Shown here: one piece after another, positions 1 through 10,564 of the stretch
How positions within the stretch are numbered: the stretch's first letter is position 1
Layout: every line of letters starts with the position of its first letter
Program-made: the position numbers and the translations under genes
Source of the DNA: Trachythela sp. YZ-2020
Lineage: Eukaryota; Cnidaria; Anthozoa; Malacalcyonacea; Clavulariidae
Direction: 5' to 3'
Length of the DNA stretch: 64,000 bases
NCBI GenBank assembly: GCA_016169945.1
Contig: JADLSH010000256.1
Coordinates: 744,001-808,000, forward strand
Notes under the pieces: generated by a model
Database searches by the model: none
Seen by the model: the letters and a program-made list of their open reading frames with translations, nothing else
What the model was told of the DNA's origin: nothing

Positions 1-496
1 CTGATATACTGTACGACCCTAGCTCGTGGTATAATTGTTATTTAATGTCAATTACACAGGGTGTGGTTGCCCATGCAATTTCCGGAGGGAGAGAATCATG
101 ATACACCTGCCTAGTAGCGAGAGGGTGGTTAAACAGAATGTTATACCACCTTTTTTAAAACTGTCGGTGAATTAATCGGTTAAAACGGATAATTTAAAAG
201 TAACTAGGTCGGTAAGTTTAAAATTTCAAACAACCAAAAATCCAAAATGCGCGACAGACTAGTAACTTTGAGCGCTCGCCGAGATTTAGCCCTAACATTG
301 CCTTTTGCCCTTCGTCGGAAACGTTCTTAGTACAGCACTGACTATAGAAGCGGGTTTAACTCAGCGGTAAGGGGAAGCGAGCTTAGCGCATTTGTCACCA
401 GTGACTCCAACCTAAATATACAAAATACGGAAATACAGGGTTTAAATTATTTTGGAGATGAACAAAAGAATCGGAACGAGTAGCACAGTCAGGTAA
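1..496. other. No gene recognised; intronic flank of the fusion gene
   Basis: This stretch should lie in the intron after exon 4. I searched both strands for the missing RdRP catalytic block and found neither a DxDGD codon pattern nor a plausible exon. Confidence 0.6.
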
Positions 497-1301
497 TCCC
501 GAGCCGGCGCGAAGCGCCGTGCGAGGGTACTAATTCCGATCGGAGATTTACACCCGAGTATTTGAAAACATTGTGGAATGCAAAGTTTTTTGTAAGTTAT
601 GCGCACGCGCGAGTTCAAGCCGAGAGAACACTTCCTTTTTGCAAACTTTTTTCAAAAATAGTTTTGCACTCATTTTATAAGTAAGTCTCCATGTAAGTAA
701 GTTTATATGTTAAGTCTCCAAAACAAGATAAATGAAAATTATTTAGAGGACAAATTAACAAGAGGAAAAACAGTCGAAAGACCGTTCTAAACGGAGCGTT
801 TTAAACGTTTTTAAGTGTCTATTTTGCATGCTTGCTTTGCCGATTTTTTAACATAGCATGCAGTATAGTACGTGTATATCATTCTGTGTGGTCAATACAA
901 CATTGATTGATCTTTAAGAGTATTTTAGTATTGATTCAAATATGTTATAGAAAAATAAAAAAACATTAAATCTCAACGAAGTATAAAAATACTCCTCGAA
1001 AAGCAGTTGAAGTTGTTTGAAAATTTCGAAACGTTTTGTGAACGTCTAAGGTTGAATGTTACAGTAAATCAAAGCTAAAAGAGTACATAATAGCATACCC
1101 ACATTCTATAGTTGGGCAATTGATAATTTTATAAGTAAAAACAAAATAATATTTTGTACAAATTAAAATATAAAAGATATACAATGTTGCGTGTTACCAT
1201 GGTTACAATCGTCGACTCAGTACTTCATGTTACAATAACTTTTGGGGAGTAAATTGTTTGGTTCAAATAGGCGAGGGGATTCTGCATGCATGTATTTCTA
1301 G
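497..1301 (+). mobile_element. Helitron-like non-autonomous element, copy 1
   Basis: It starts TCCCGAGCCGGCGCGAAGC, with a GC-rich palindrome near the 5' end, and ends TGCATGCATGTATTTCTAG. The same ends occur at 27926-28803 and, inverted, at 59386-61098. No target duplication is seen. It sits in the intron downstream of RdRP exon 4. No protein is encoded. Confidence 0.7.
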
Positions 1302-1392
1302 TTATATATTCAACCGGCAAAGACGTAGAGTAGGCAAGAAAAGAATCGATTATTTGCTTCTATTACAAAATAGATTACGACAAACAACACAC

Positions 1393-1643
1393 CTGTCCTG
1401 GTTGTAATACACCTGTCTCGTCCATGACACCCATCATTAAGCGTGCTTCATCTGGTGGTAGAAGAATTCGAGCGCGGGAAAGAAGTTCATGAATACGATT
1501 TCTATGCATAGCGACCAACAGGGACTTAAAAAATGGCTCAGTTGTCAACTGTACGCCACCATTTGATAAAGAGCGATACGACATGGCAACCTTGGACCCG
1601 TTTCCCAAGAATGTGATAGCATCAGTTTCATTAACCAACATAC
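1393..1643 (-). CDS. Fusion gene exon 4: RdRP block before the catalytic core
   Basis: The acceptor TTTTCTGTACAG lies before base 1643. The exon completes Gly1457 and encodes EPFFKSLLVAMHRNRI, RARILLP and LMMGVMDETGVLQPGQ. In known RdRPs this block directly precedes the segment leading to the catalytic aspartates. The donor is CAG|GTGTGT (1392-1387), phase 0. The next exon is not found between 1 and 1392. Confidence 0.9.
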
Positions 1644-4600
1644 CTGTACAGAAAATTAAGATGGAAAAATTATTGAAATATTTTGCACGAAATACACTTA
1701 TTCAGTTAATATTGTTACCTGGTTACAATCGTTGTAGCAAAGGCTGATAACCTTGATTGAACTACATCTATAAACACTAGTATTGCACCATGCTCCTTTT
1801 TAAACATTATGCTCCAAATCACAGTATCTTCCGGCCTATAATTAGTTCGTTTTAGCTTCCTTTCCACAGCGTCCGATTGAACACTGAGGTGATTTAGAAA
1901 TCGACAAGTTACGACAACATTAACTTTTGCGTGAAATTTGTGCAAAAGGTGAGTGATTTAATTGGAACGTTTAAGACAATTAAAAAGTACGCATTATAAT
2001 TGCTCTTCAATAACTATCGTTAGCCTCAACTGAAACAATTTTACCGAATCCCTCAATCGTTCGGTCTCCACATCTTGAGTAGCGTTTTCCTGAAACTTAC
2101 CAGCCATTGTATCAAGCATTTCCTTTTGCAGACCAAGGAATGCCTCATCTGGAACTCCAAGATTCGATAGAAGCATAACAACTTGGTGATTTAGATAAAC
2201 AGCCTGAGGTCGAGATGTGTGGGTAACTTCAAGTCTATGGTGAGTGCTTTCGAATTTCCGCATACTTGGACGAAATGACGCCTTCCTTCCCGGCAACGTA
2301 GGATCACATGCTAGTACTCCTTTGTAACCAGCAAACCGTACTTGAAAAGCAGATGGTGTAAACGGTTTTCCCAACTTCTTTGCAACCTTAAACAAATTAA
2401 CGCGGTACAATTCAATGAAACCATCATATAATTATCTTACTGTCATTTTAACTGCTTTTGTATAAGTTAGGATGGTGGTGCGCTCACGTAATCTGCTCTT
2501 ATAATTTACTCTCACGCAATCGTGCGATTAATATGACTTCCATATTTTATATGGTTGGCGGTAAAGGAATTACGGTTTGGTAAATCGTTTAGGGTGCTCG
2601 ACCAAATTGTTTGGAGAACATAAAGTGAATTCACTGACAAGTGCTGAGACTTATATGAAAGAAAGGTACTGCAAATACTACTTAGAAGCATATATACAAT
2701 GTAAACTCTATTAATGCCTTGTTATGCTTAAATTGTTTGCACACCTCTTCCGCCATCTCCTCCGATATTCTACCCACTCCATCAGAAAAACAATATTCTT
2801 CGTCAGCTGTCATTACGTCATCTTCCTCCGTATGCATTTCATCGTCAGGCGTTTCTACGCTTGCGGTGTCCAGGGATGTAGAAAAGCATTGTCCCATTCG
2901 AGCCATATAAGTCGCCACACATCTAGACAATTACAAGCAAAAGAAAGTGTTTCTTTTAATAATATTTCATGCTGAGTTCTTTTGGCCTTCCTAGGATGTA
3001 TTAATCTTAACAATTATATTGAACTTAGAAAATATTTGTTATAATGCAGGATTGGTATTTTCAGCATGAAATTCGTGCAAAGAACTGTAACTTGTCGCTA
3101 TAATGTTGGTGAAGAAGTCAGTCCTGAAGAATTATATAACACAGTTGCACACGCCTTTGTTCTACATCATCACATGGTCCAATATTCTAAATAGGGAGCT
3201 TAAGAGGCAATGTCCACAAGAATCGAGCAAATCCAACAATTCGTGGCAAGAGTCAAAATTTCGAATTCGCTCTACTTTTAAATATAGTTAGGCCTTTATT
3301 AGATAACAATCGCTGGGCAGCCGGTTTTTGAAAATATTCTATATTTTTTGAGAAAATCGTTATACAAGAGTCCCTACCGGATACGCAAGCGAGAGACGCC
3401 CAACACGCGAGAATTGCGATCAAAATTATCAAACTTCACACAGAGCGTGTGTCAAAAAGAAAATACATATTTCAAATCTTAAACATTTTGCTTATAATAC
3501 AACTCTTTAACGTTGTTTGGGCGGAATTTGACGCTATTTGGGCAGTTGGAAAATATTCTGGAAGACAAAAGTCGGATGTATGTGTTTTCATATGCAAATT
3601 AGTATGCTCGAGAGAAAAAAAATTTTAAGTATCGGCAAGTGTTCTGATTGCAATGAAATTCAGTACATAGACTAAGGAAGAACATATCTTTCTATATTTG
3701 CAAAGTTTGGTTTGGGGAAAATGATTTGAGATTCACAACGATCGCTTCATTTGTTTATAATTATTTGTAAAAATCACGCTTTCCGAACAAAGTTTGACTA
3801 ACAATTTTTCCCAATAAAGAACGATCTGATTGCCGTAAAATTAACGCTAGAAACTAAGTAAGACATGTGCTTTCTGTTTTTGTAAAGTTTGGCTTGTAGA
3901 AATATATTTAGGCTCCAAAGAAAGCATTGCTTTTGTGCAATAATTTACGCACGAAACATTGCTAATTGATGATTGCATGACCGACAGTTCAACTTCACAA
4001 CTAGACGTCTGAATGCAACAAAATTTGCTCTAGAACCTTAAAAGAATCGTTTTTTCTATGCCCCATATACAGTAAGTTTAACTAGAAACATGAAATTCGG
4101 ACTGGATATAAAAGCTTTCAGCATTGTAGTTAATACATCCTGCATGTGCTTGATCAACGCGGCTATGTCGATGATTACATGTTTGGGCTTTTGCTGTTAA
4201 AACCATTGTTGTTTCATGTTGTTGTACTTTAAGCCTAACAAATACAGTAATAAAAACATACAAAACTTACTTACCAAAGCTTCTGATGTTGTTTAGAAGC
4301 CATCAGAATATGTTCGTGAATCGTGATCGTGACATCGATGGAAATAGTATGCACACTAATGTCTGTGACACAGGTAATGGGCTGTTTATATGGAAGCTGG
4401 GCTGGCCAGTTTAGCGAGACAGCCCGGTATTAAAGTGGGATGAATTTCTCTTGTGTTTATATGAGAAAATTTCATCCCGCTTGCCGGGCAATTTTGTTGT
4501 TTTGACATTGTTTTGACAGTTGTTAAAAATAGCTCGCGGCGGCATCTTTGAACTTTCATCCCAGCAAACGGGCCAGCCCGCTTGTCCATGTAAACGCACG

Positions 4601-7600
4601 GTAGTTTTTACTATAAAATTAACTACACAGCTTACCGAGCTGTCTCGCTAAGCGGGCCAGCCCGACTTCCATATAAGCAGTCCCTTAGTAGCTAGTGCAC
4701 TTGGCTCCATTCCGCTCCCATTTCTTAGTATTTTCATGTAGAGCGTTTTGAGTCAGAGATCAAAATGTCTTTATAAAATAGCTAAATTCACAAAGACTTG
4801 TTTAATGTTTTTCCATCGGACAACTATTTGAAGTAACAAATCATCCCTAGGGTGGGTCCTATAGGTAATTTTTTAGCCTTTTTGGCACTGGCACTGATCT
4901 ACAAGTTTTTCCAATAGGTCGATGTATGGCTTTTTTAATCTTCGTGAGCTATTTTTAACAACTGTCAAAACAATGTCAAAACAATGTCAAAACAACAAAA
5001 TTGTCCCGGCAAGCGGGATGAAATTTTCTCATATAAACACAAGAGAAATTCATCCCACTTTAATACCGCTAAACGGGCCAGCCCGGCTTCCATATAAACA
5101 GCCCCTTACCAGTGTTACAGACCTTAGTGTGCATACTATTTGCATCGATGTCATGATCACGAACATATTCTGATGGCTTCTAAACAACATCAGAAGCTTT
5201 GGTAAGTAAGTTTTGTATGTTTTTATTACTGTATTTGTTACGCTTAAAGTACAACAACATGAAACAACAATGGTTTTAACAGCAAAAGCCCAAACATGTA
5301 ATCATCGACTTAGCCGCGTTGATCAAGCACATGCAGCCACGGATGTATTAACTACCATGTTGAAAGCTTTTATATCCAGTCCGAATTTCATGTTTCTAGT
5401 TAAACTTATATGGGGCATAGAAAAAACGATTCTTTTAAGGTTCTAGAGCAAATTTTGTTGCATTCAGACGTCTAGTTGTGAAATTGAGCTGTCGGTCATG
5501 CAATCATCAATTAGCAATGTTTCGTGCGTAAATTATTGCACAAAAGCAGTGCTTTCTTTGGAGCCTAAATATATTTCTACAAGCCATACTTTACAAAAAC
5601 AGAAAGCACATGTCTTTCTTAGCTCCTAGCGTTAATTTTACGGCAATCAGATTATTCTTTATTGGGAAAAATTATTGGTCATATTTTGTACGGAAAGGGT
5701 GATTTTTACAAATAATTATAAACAAATGAAGCAATCGTTGTGAATCTCAAATCATTTTCCCCAAACCAAACTTTGCAAATATAGAAAGATATGTTCTTCC
5801 TTAGTCTATGTACTGAATTTCATTGCAATCACAACACTTGCCGATACTTAATTTTTTTTTCTTTCGAGCATACTAATTTGCATATGAAAACACATACATC
5901 CGACTTTTGTCTTCCAGAATATTTTCCAACTGCCCAAATAGTGTCAAATTCCGCCCAAACAACGTTAAAGAGTTGTATTATAAGCAAAATGTTTAAGATT
6001 TGAAATATGTATTTTCTTTTTGACACACGCTCTGTGTGAAGTTTGATAATTTTGATCGCAATTCTCGCGTGTTGGGCGTCTCTCGCGTGCGTATCCGGTA
6101 GGGACTCTTGTATAACGATTTTCTCCAAAAATATAGAATATTTTCAAAAACCGGCTGCCCAGCGATTGTTATCTAATGAAGGCGTAACTATATTCAAAAG
6201 TAGAACGAATTCGAAATTTTGACTTTTGCCACGATATGTTCGATTCTTGTGGACATTGGCTCTTAAGCAGTAAACGTTTTTGTCAGACTTGACGTCACAC
6301 CTATTTAATTAAGCTGTGAATATTGCGTCAGCCGTTCTTTCTTCTTGCCACAAACTGCTATATACTAAATATATAGATATATAGTTTTAGGCTCGTGATT
6401 TTAAGCTAGAACGGCTGTGTCTATCCTTAGCGGCCCTTTATCGTACAGGTACGCGTGGAATCAATCAGAGAAAACAATCTGTGTTGAGAAAAACGTGGCG
6501 TGTTAAATATCTCAAATATCGTGCAGAAATGATTACCCATTACTAAGTTATGTCGTTAGTAAGTAATTACCCGTGACGACGGAGTTGTCAAATTCTGAAT
6601 CAATATTCAAGGAGAAACTACTGTAGGAAAGTAAACAATATGTGTTAACTGTGACTAACTTTATATGACTGAAGTCTCCCATCCATCGTCGCACGTCCTC
6701 CGCTGGAAAACTGGGCCCCACAAACCAACAGCTATGGTTACGAAGTTGACTGTTTGAAGAGGCTAAGAACTGGAATGTCTTTCCTGCAATACTCAGCCCG
6801 TTGTTTAGAACTTGGTTGACGTTATCCAACAATAAATCAATACTCCCCCTTCCCATAGAAAGTTTCGAAAGATTCTCCTCTCGAATACTAACGCAAAGAA
6901 AATCATCTATTTCATAATGCCTAAGGACGCGATTCTTTACCAAAACCTCAGATGGGTACAGAAGAAGTCTGGTTGGAGTGATAATAACTCGTTTAATTAG
7001 AGCACAATGACTTGGAACTTGATTTCGGTTTTGCTTAGACTGAAGTTTAATGTCTCCAATTAAAAGCGTTTCTAGGGTCCTTTCTGGGTTGCAGAACACG
7101 TCTCGTTCTAACGCTTTACGCAATTTCTCCAAACAAGCCAGAACTACATTCGGATTTCGATTTCGTAGAAGTTCAGCGAGACGCGATTCATCAAGTCTTG
7201 CACGAACAGAAGGGTGGGATTTAAAAATACTCTCTAAGGTATACAGGACGTCAAAATCTAGTTCATCAGGAATATTGATATCTGGAAATCTTCCATAGGT
7301 GTTCTTCACTCTACTATAAAACGTTTTCTTTCCAAATCTCTCATCAAGTGTGGTTAGCAATGATCTTAGAAGTATGTACTCCTTTGAAGGAATTATGAAA
7401 CAATAGGTAAAACACTGACCCCATGCTTTCGCACCTCCTTCAACATCAACTACTCTTTCCCAGTAATTAACATCATCTGCAAAGTTCGGCACAGAACGAT
7501 CACGAAAATTTCTGACGAAGTCTGGGTATTCATCATCAGTGGAGAAACCTTGACTATGCGAATCACTATCCGACATGTCGCTGACGTCAATACCTTCATC

Positions 7601-10564
7601 TTGAACACCATAATCGCCATCATTATCACCATCAATATCGCCATCATTATCACCATCAATATCGCCATCATTATCACCGTCAATATCGCCATCATTATCG
7701 CCATCATTATGACCATCATTAACGCCATTATTGCCATCATCACCGTCGGCGTCAACTTCTTGATACACTCTAGGAGGATGTCTCACTGTAAAGAAAGCTC
7801 TTATCATTTCATCGTTATTCATGCTGCTATCGACCAGAAGAAAATTTTCAAACTCCTCGTACCGAACCTCGAGCTTGTAATTTCTGTTTCGCAATACGAA
7901 AAATATGGTCAACATGTTGAAGCTGTGGTCAAAACGCATGATAACTTCCTTCAGGATTTGGTTGGTAGGCCATTTACGTTCGAACTGAGATAGAGTGACC
8001 AAGGTACCAACAAAGAAGGATCTCGCTGGTACAATATGGAGCGACTCGATGAGCTTGCGAGATTTTTGCGGAAGTAAAGGATGCACCCAAACATTTAGCA
8101 GTTTCTCATTCGATATTGTTGTGATATCACACCACACTTGTGACACATGACAAATGAACTCATCCTTGGATCGAAATTCTTGGTGCATGTTATTCTTTGG
8201 CTGTAGCATAAAAGTAATTAGGGACGACTCTTCTTCTTCGGAGAATATTAGACTGGATAAAGAATCAGACGGGCGTGATGTTGTTGGGACGACATTGAAC
8301 GCGCTCTCAAAGCAATTGGTAACAATTTTCGATTTTTCATCACGACCTTCCTGTTCCTCAAAGAAAAGGACAACTACGGTAATGATGGGGCTGTATCGCT
8401 TAACATCGGGACTCATTTCGATTTCCTTAACTTCAGACGAGGTCAAATCTGGCAGTTTTACTTCGCATTTGAATTCTTTTGCTTGTGGTTCGGCATCTTC
8501 GCTATCCATAACATTAGCAACTGCATCTCTCATATTCCCTTCTTTCACTACTAAATTCATAGCTGAAGCTTTTTCCTTTTCGGTACAAATGACGGCAAAG
8601 TAGCTTCCAGGTCTACGCGAAGCACGACCACGACTTTGTACAAAAGCGCACAAAGTTGCTGCACCCTCAAAGCGGACGACTAAATTGCAAATTGGGACAT
8701 CTAAACCCTCTTCCAAGACACTTGTGCTAACAAGTAGTTTAATGACTCCCGACCTAAAGTCCCGTAATAAGACTTCTTGCTCGTCTTTCCAGGCCATTCC
8801 ATCAAAACTTCCAACTCCATGGCCAACAAATGCAGCAGGATTCAACAAATTGGATACGTCGGTATTCACTCTGAGTTTTTTGCAGAGTTTGTACGCAGTC
8901 TTGCGCATGGAGACAAAAATAATTCCTCTGGAAGATGGATCTTCTTTGACTCGATAAATAAACTGGTGTATCCGATTCTCAAGACATCTGTATCGGTCTG
9001 ACATAGGATAATTCTCGTTAACTTCTTTGGCAGCATGTCCTCTTAGTTCTTGAAATGTATGTTTTGTTCCAATCAATTTCTTTAGAGCACTTTCGGTGGG
9101 ACAAATAGCTTGAATGATGCTGTTTATGTAATCCTCCAGGTACACCAATGCGTCCTTGTAGCAGAGAACTTGGCTTATATCAATAACGCTGAGCAGACGC
9201 ATCATGTGCTCACCAACGATCAAGGCTTTTACCTTGCTATTATCGCCATGACATCTCTCTATTAAATTTCTCAGAGCTCCTCTAAAATGACTAGAAAATA
9301 CAAAGAGCCCTCCAAGTGCCTGTTGATAACCTGGTGTGGATTCAATATAGCTTCTTTGGATATCTACAATATGATCCATTATCAGCCTTTCAAGAATAAT
9401 TTGACGGTTGTCCGTTGTTGTTACTTCGTCGTATGACGTATTGGGAGTGTTGACATGAGCAACCAGATCATCCGATTCAATTGGCATTTTGATTTTGCAA
9501 TGTAGATTTTTCAATAACTTTTGAAGCTTCTCGGTGGTTCTTTCCTTCGTGACTTCCCCAGCTGGTGAAGCGGTCAATCCTAGCACAAGAGGTTTAAAAG
9601 AGTCAGGTGTGACTTTTTTATAAAAATCATTCATGACTTTTTTGTAAGGGTGATTGCCAGTGCAGTGATGCGCTTCGTCGAAGGCGAGGACTGAAATGTT
9701 CGAAAGTCGGATAGCAGAAATTTCCAGAGAATCAAGAAATATTTGATGAGTAAGGACTAAAATATCGACTGCTCTATCGTTTAAGGCTTGATGAATGTTT
9801 TTCTTTTGAAAGGGAACCATTTCGCCTGTTAAAGTCTCAACTCTTAAATGAGGGAGCTGAGACTTAAAATATGCACTTTGTTGATAAGCCAGTGGTACGC
9901 GATCAACGATGAACACCATGAACTTTCCTGGATTAAGTTTCTTCATACAACTGAACACCATCGCTGCAACTAAAGTCTTACCGGAACCAGTAGGGAGATA
10001 GACCAGTGTATTTCCACGCATGACGGACAGAAATAGTTCACGCTGGTAGTTCCGTGGGATCTGACGTGTCAAACTATCGATCTCTTGTGACGTATAGGTC
10101 AAGCCTGTTATGTCGCAGTATTTCATGGGCTCGCAAGGCTGGTACGACTGGCATGTGAATTCGGATGGGAGATATTTGATCACTTCAACTCCTAACCCTT
10201 GAAGAGTATTTGTTATCCGCGCAAGTTTTTTCGTTTCTATCCTCTCTACGCCATTTGAGAGATAAAGGTTATCTACTTTGTAGCAAACAAGCAATTTGGA
10301 GGCGACGTACGTCACATTACCTACATGGTTCCCACATTCTTTGCAACGGATCATATACGGGCAATATCTCGCACTTTTCTTGCTTTTAGGATTTTCTTCT
10401 TTCGTGACCTTTGAATAAGCTTTGTCCTCCATTTCTTCTTTTACAGCAAGATGTTGTTGAGATGGAGGCATTGTTGCTAGGATCAGGATCTCTTTTTTTG
10501 CAAGTTCCGTGGAACAATTTTTGCAGTGAAGTGAAAACTCGTTCCCAAAGTAACTTGATGCCAT
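1393..10564 (-). CDS. RD-like zinc domain + Dicer/RLR-type helicase + cellular RdRP fusion (3' partial)
   Basis: Four exons (10564-6660, 2922-2745, 2386-2101, 1643-1393) join in phase at GT-AG sites to give 1540 residues without a stop. Residues 14-77 hold a C14-x2-C17 ... C74-x2-C77-G zinc pattern like the RNA-binding RD of LGP2/MDA5. Residues 170-680 are a duplex-RNA-activated helicase: PTGSGKT 191-197, DEAHH 296-300, LGLTASP 328-334, STSVLEEGLDVP 613-624, QSRGRASR 643-650. Residues ~1193-1540 follow the eukaryotic RdRP block order: TPTRLLLYP, SQLRNHSCWF, MGDFSHIK, ARMGQCFS, DGVGRIS, PSAFQVRFAGYKGV, SFRPSMRKF, YLNHQVVMLLSNLGVPDEAF, MMGVMDETG. The catalytic DxDGD block is expected left of base 1. 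An in-frame TAA four codons upstream supports the ATG at 10564. Known families: Dictyostelium RdRPs carry a Dicer-like helicase, and nematode DRH helicases work with RdRPs. Inferred role: recognising dsRNA or aberrant RNA and amplifying small RNA. Alternative: adjacent genes misjoined, unlikely because the helicase and RdRP start share one exon. Confidence 0.93.
1715..1945 (-). other. Open frame inside intron 3, not an exon of the fusion gene
   Basis: A 76-codon frame lies between exons 3 and 4. Exon 3 joins exon 4 directly in phase with RdRP continuity. Including this stretch between its candidate splice sites would break the frame. I recognise no family in it. Confidence 0.5.
2101..2386 (-). 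CDS. Fusion gene exon 3: RdRP block
   Basis: The acceptor is TTTGTTTAAG|GTTGCA. Codons 1362-1456 read VAKKLGKPFTPSAFQVRF, then AGYKGV, SFRPSMRKF and YLNHQVVMLLSNLGVPDEAF, the central signature of eukaryotic RdRPs. The donor is GCTG|GTAAGT (2100-2095), leaving one base that pairs with the two bases opening exon 4. The open frame to 1994 past this donor is intronic. Confidence 0.92.
2745..2922 (-). CDS. Fusion gene exon 2: RdRP block
   Basis: The acceptor ends in TTGTCTAG; the first base completes Lys1302. The exon then encodes CVATYMARMGQCFS and, after an acidic stretch, SDGVGRISEEMAEE, both canonical cellular-RdRP motifs. The donor is GAG|GTGTGC (2744-2739), leaving phase 0. Length is 178 bases (1 + 59 codons). 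The longer open reading frame that continues past 2745 is intron read-through. Confidence 0.92.
3198..6268. repeat. 3.07-kb foldback element in intron 1 of the fusion gene
   Basis: The left arm (3198 to about 4538) and right arm (about 4943 to 6268) are inverted copies of roughly 1.33 kb with a loop of about 400 bases. For example, the sequence before AGGCAATGTCCACAAGAAT at 3208 reappears inverted near 6255. Small indels separate the arms. Short frames in the arms mirror each other and I treat them as non-coding. Transcription of the intron would allow a long dsRNA hairpin. Confidence 0.9.
4376..4688. mobile_element. MITE-like unit inside the left foldback arm
   Basis: The ends are inverted copies: GGGCTGTTTATATGGAAGC at the left and the complement of GGCTTCCATATAARCAGYCCC at the right, with inner inverted repeats around GGGATGAAATTTTC. 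A partial inverted copy occupies 4943-5106 in the other arm. The superfamily is not assigned because target duplications are unclear. Confidence 0.55.
6660..10564 (-). CDS. Fusion gene exon 1: zinc module, helicase, RdRP N-terminal part
   Basis: This single exon supplies codons 1-1301 plus two bases. It ends inside the RdRP block WMGDFSHIK at AA|GTTAGT (donor 6659-6654). Between helicase and RdRP motifs (about residues 690-1190) I see no family I can name. A run of Asp/Gly/Asn repeats at residues ~938-1005 sits there. The helicase exon is unbroken, so it is unlikely to be a processed pseudogene or a chance fusion. The plus-strand sequence upstream of the ATG contains a possible 3' splice site (TTTTTTGATAG on the minus strand, about 15 bases before the ATG), so a 5' UTR intron is plausible. 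No promoter is recognisable. Confidence 0.95.
7604..7735 (-). repeat. In-frame minisatellite encoding Asp/Gly/Asn repeats inside the fusion gene
   Basis: A ~24-base unit is repeated three to four times and translates as DGDNDGDI-type repeats at about residues 943-987. It keeps frame. It lies in the linker before the RdRP core, so it probably forms a flexible acidic segment and may vary in length between alleles. Confidence 0.85.

Noticed and set aside
350..420. Stretch resembling a tRNA A box (GGTTTAACTCAGCGGTAAGG), possible SINE head
   Set aside because: No B box at the expected distance and no second copy in the window.
1715..1945. 76-codon minus-strand frame between RdRP exons 3 and 4, considered as an extra exon
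   Set aside because: Exons 3 and 4 join directly in phase with RdRP continuity; candidate splice sites around this frame would shift exon 4 out of frame and the peptide matches no RdRP block.
3066..3196. Plus-strand frame MKFVQRTVTCRYNVGEEV near the left edge of the foldback
   Set aside because: It is short, unrecognised, antisense within intron 1 and lacks convincing splice neighbours.
7450..7993. Plus- and minus-strand alternative frames across the Asp repeat of the fusion gene (Ile/Met-rich)
   Set aside because: They are shadow frames of the in-frame minisatellite.
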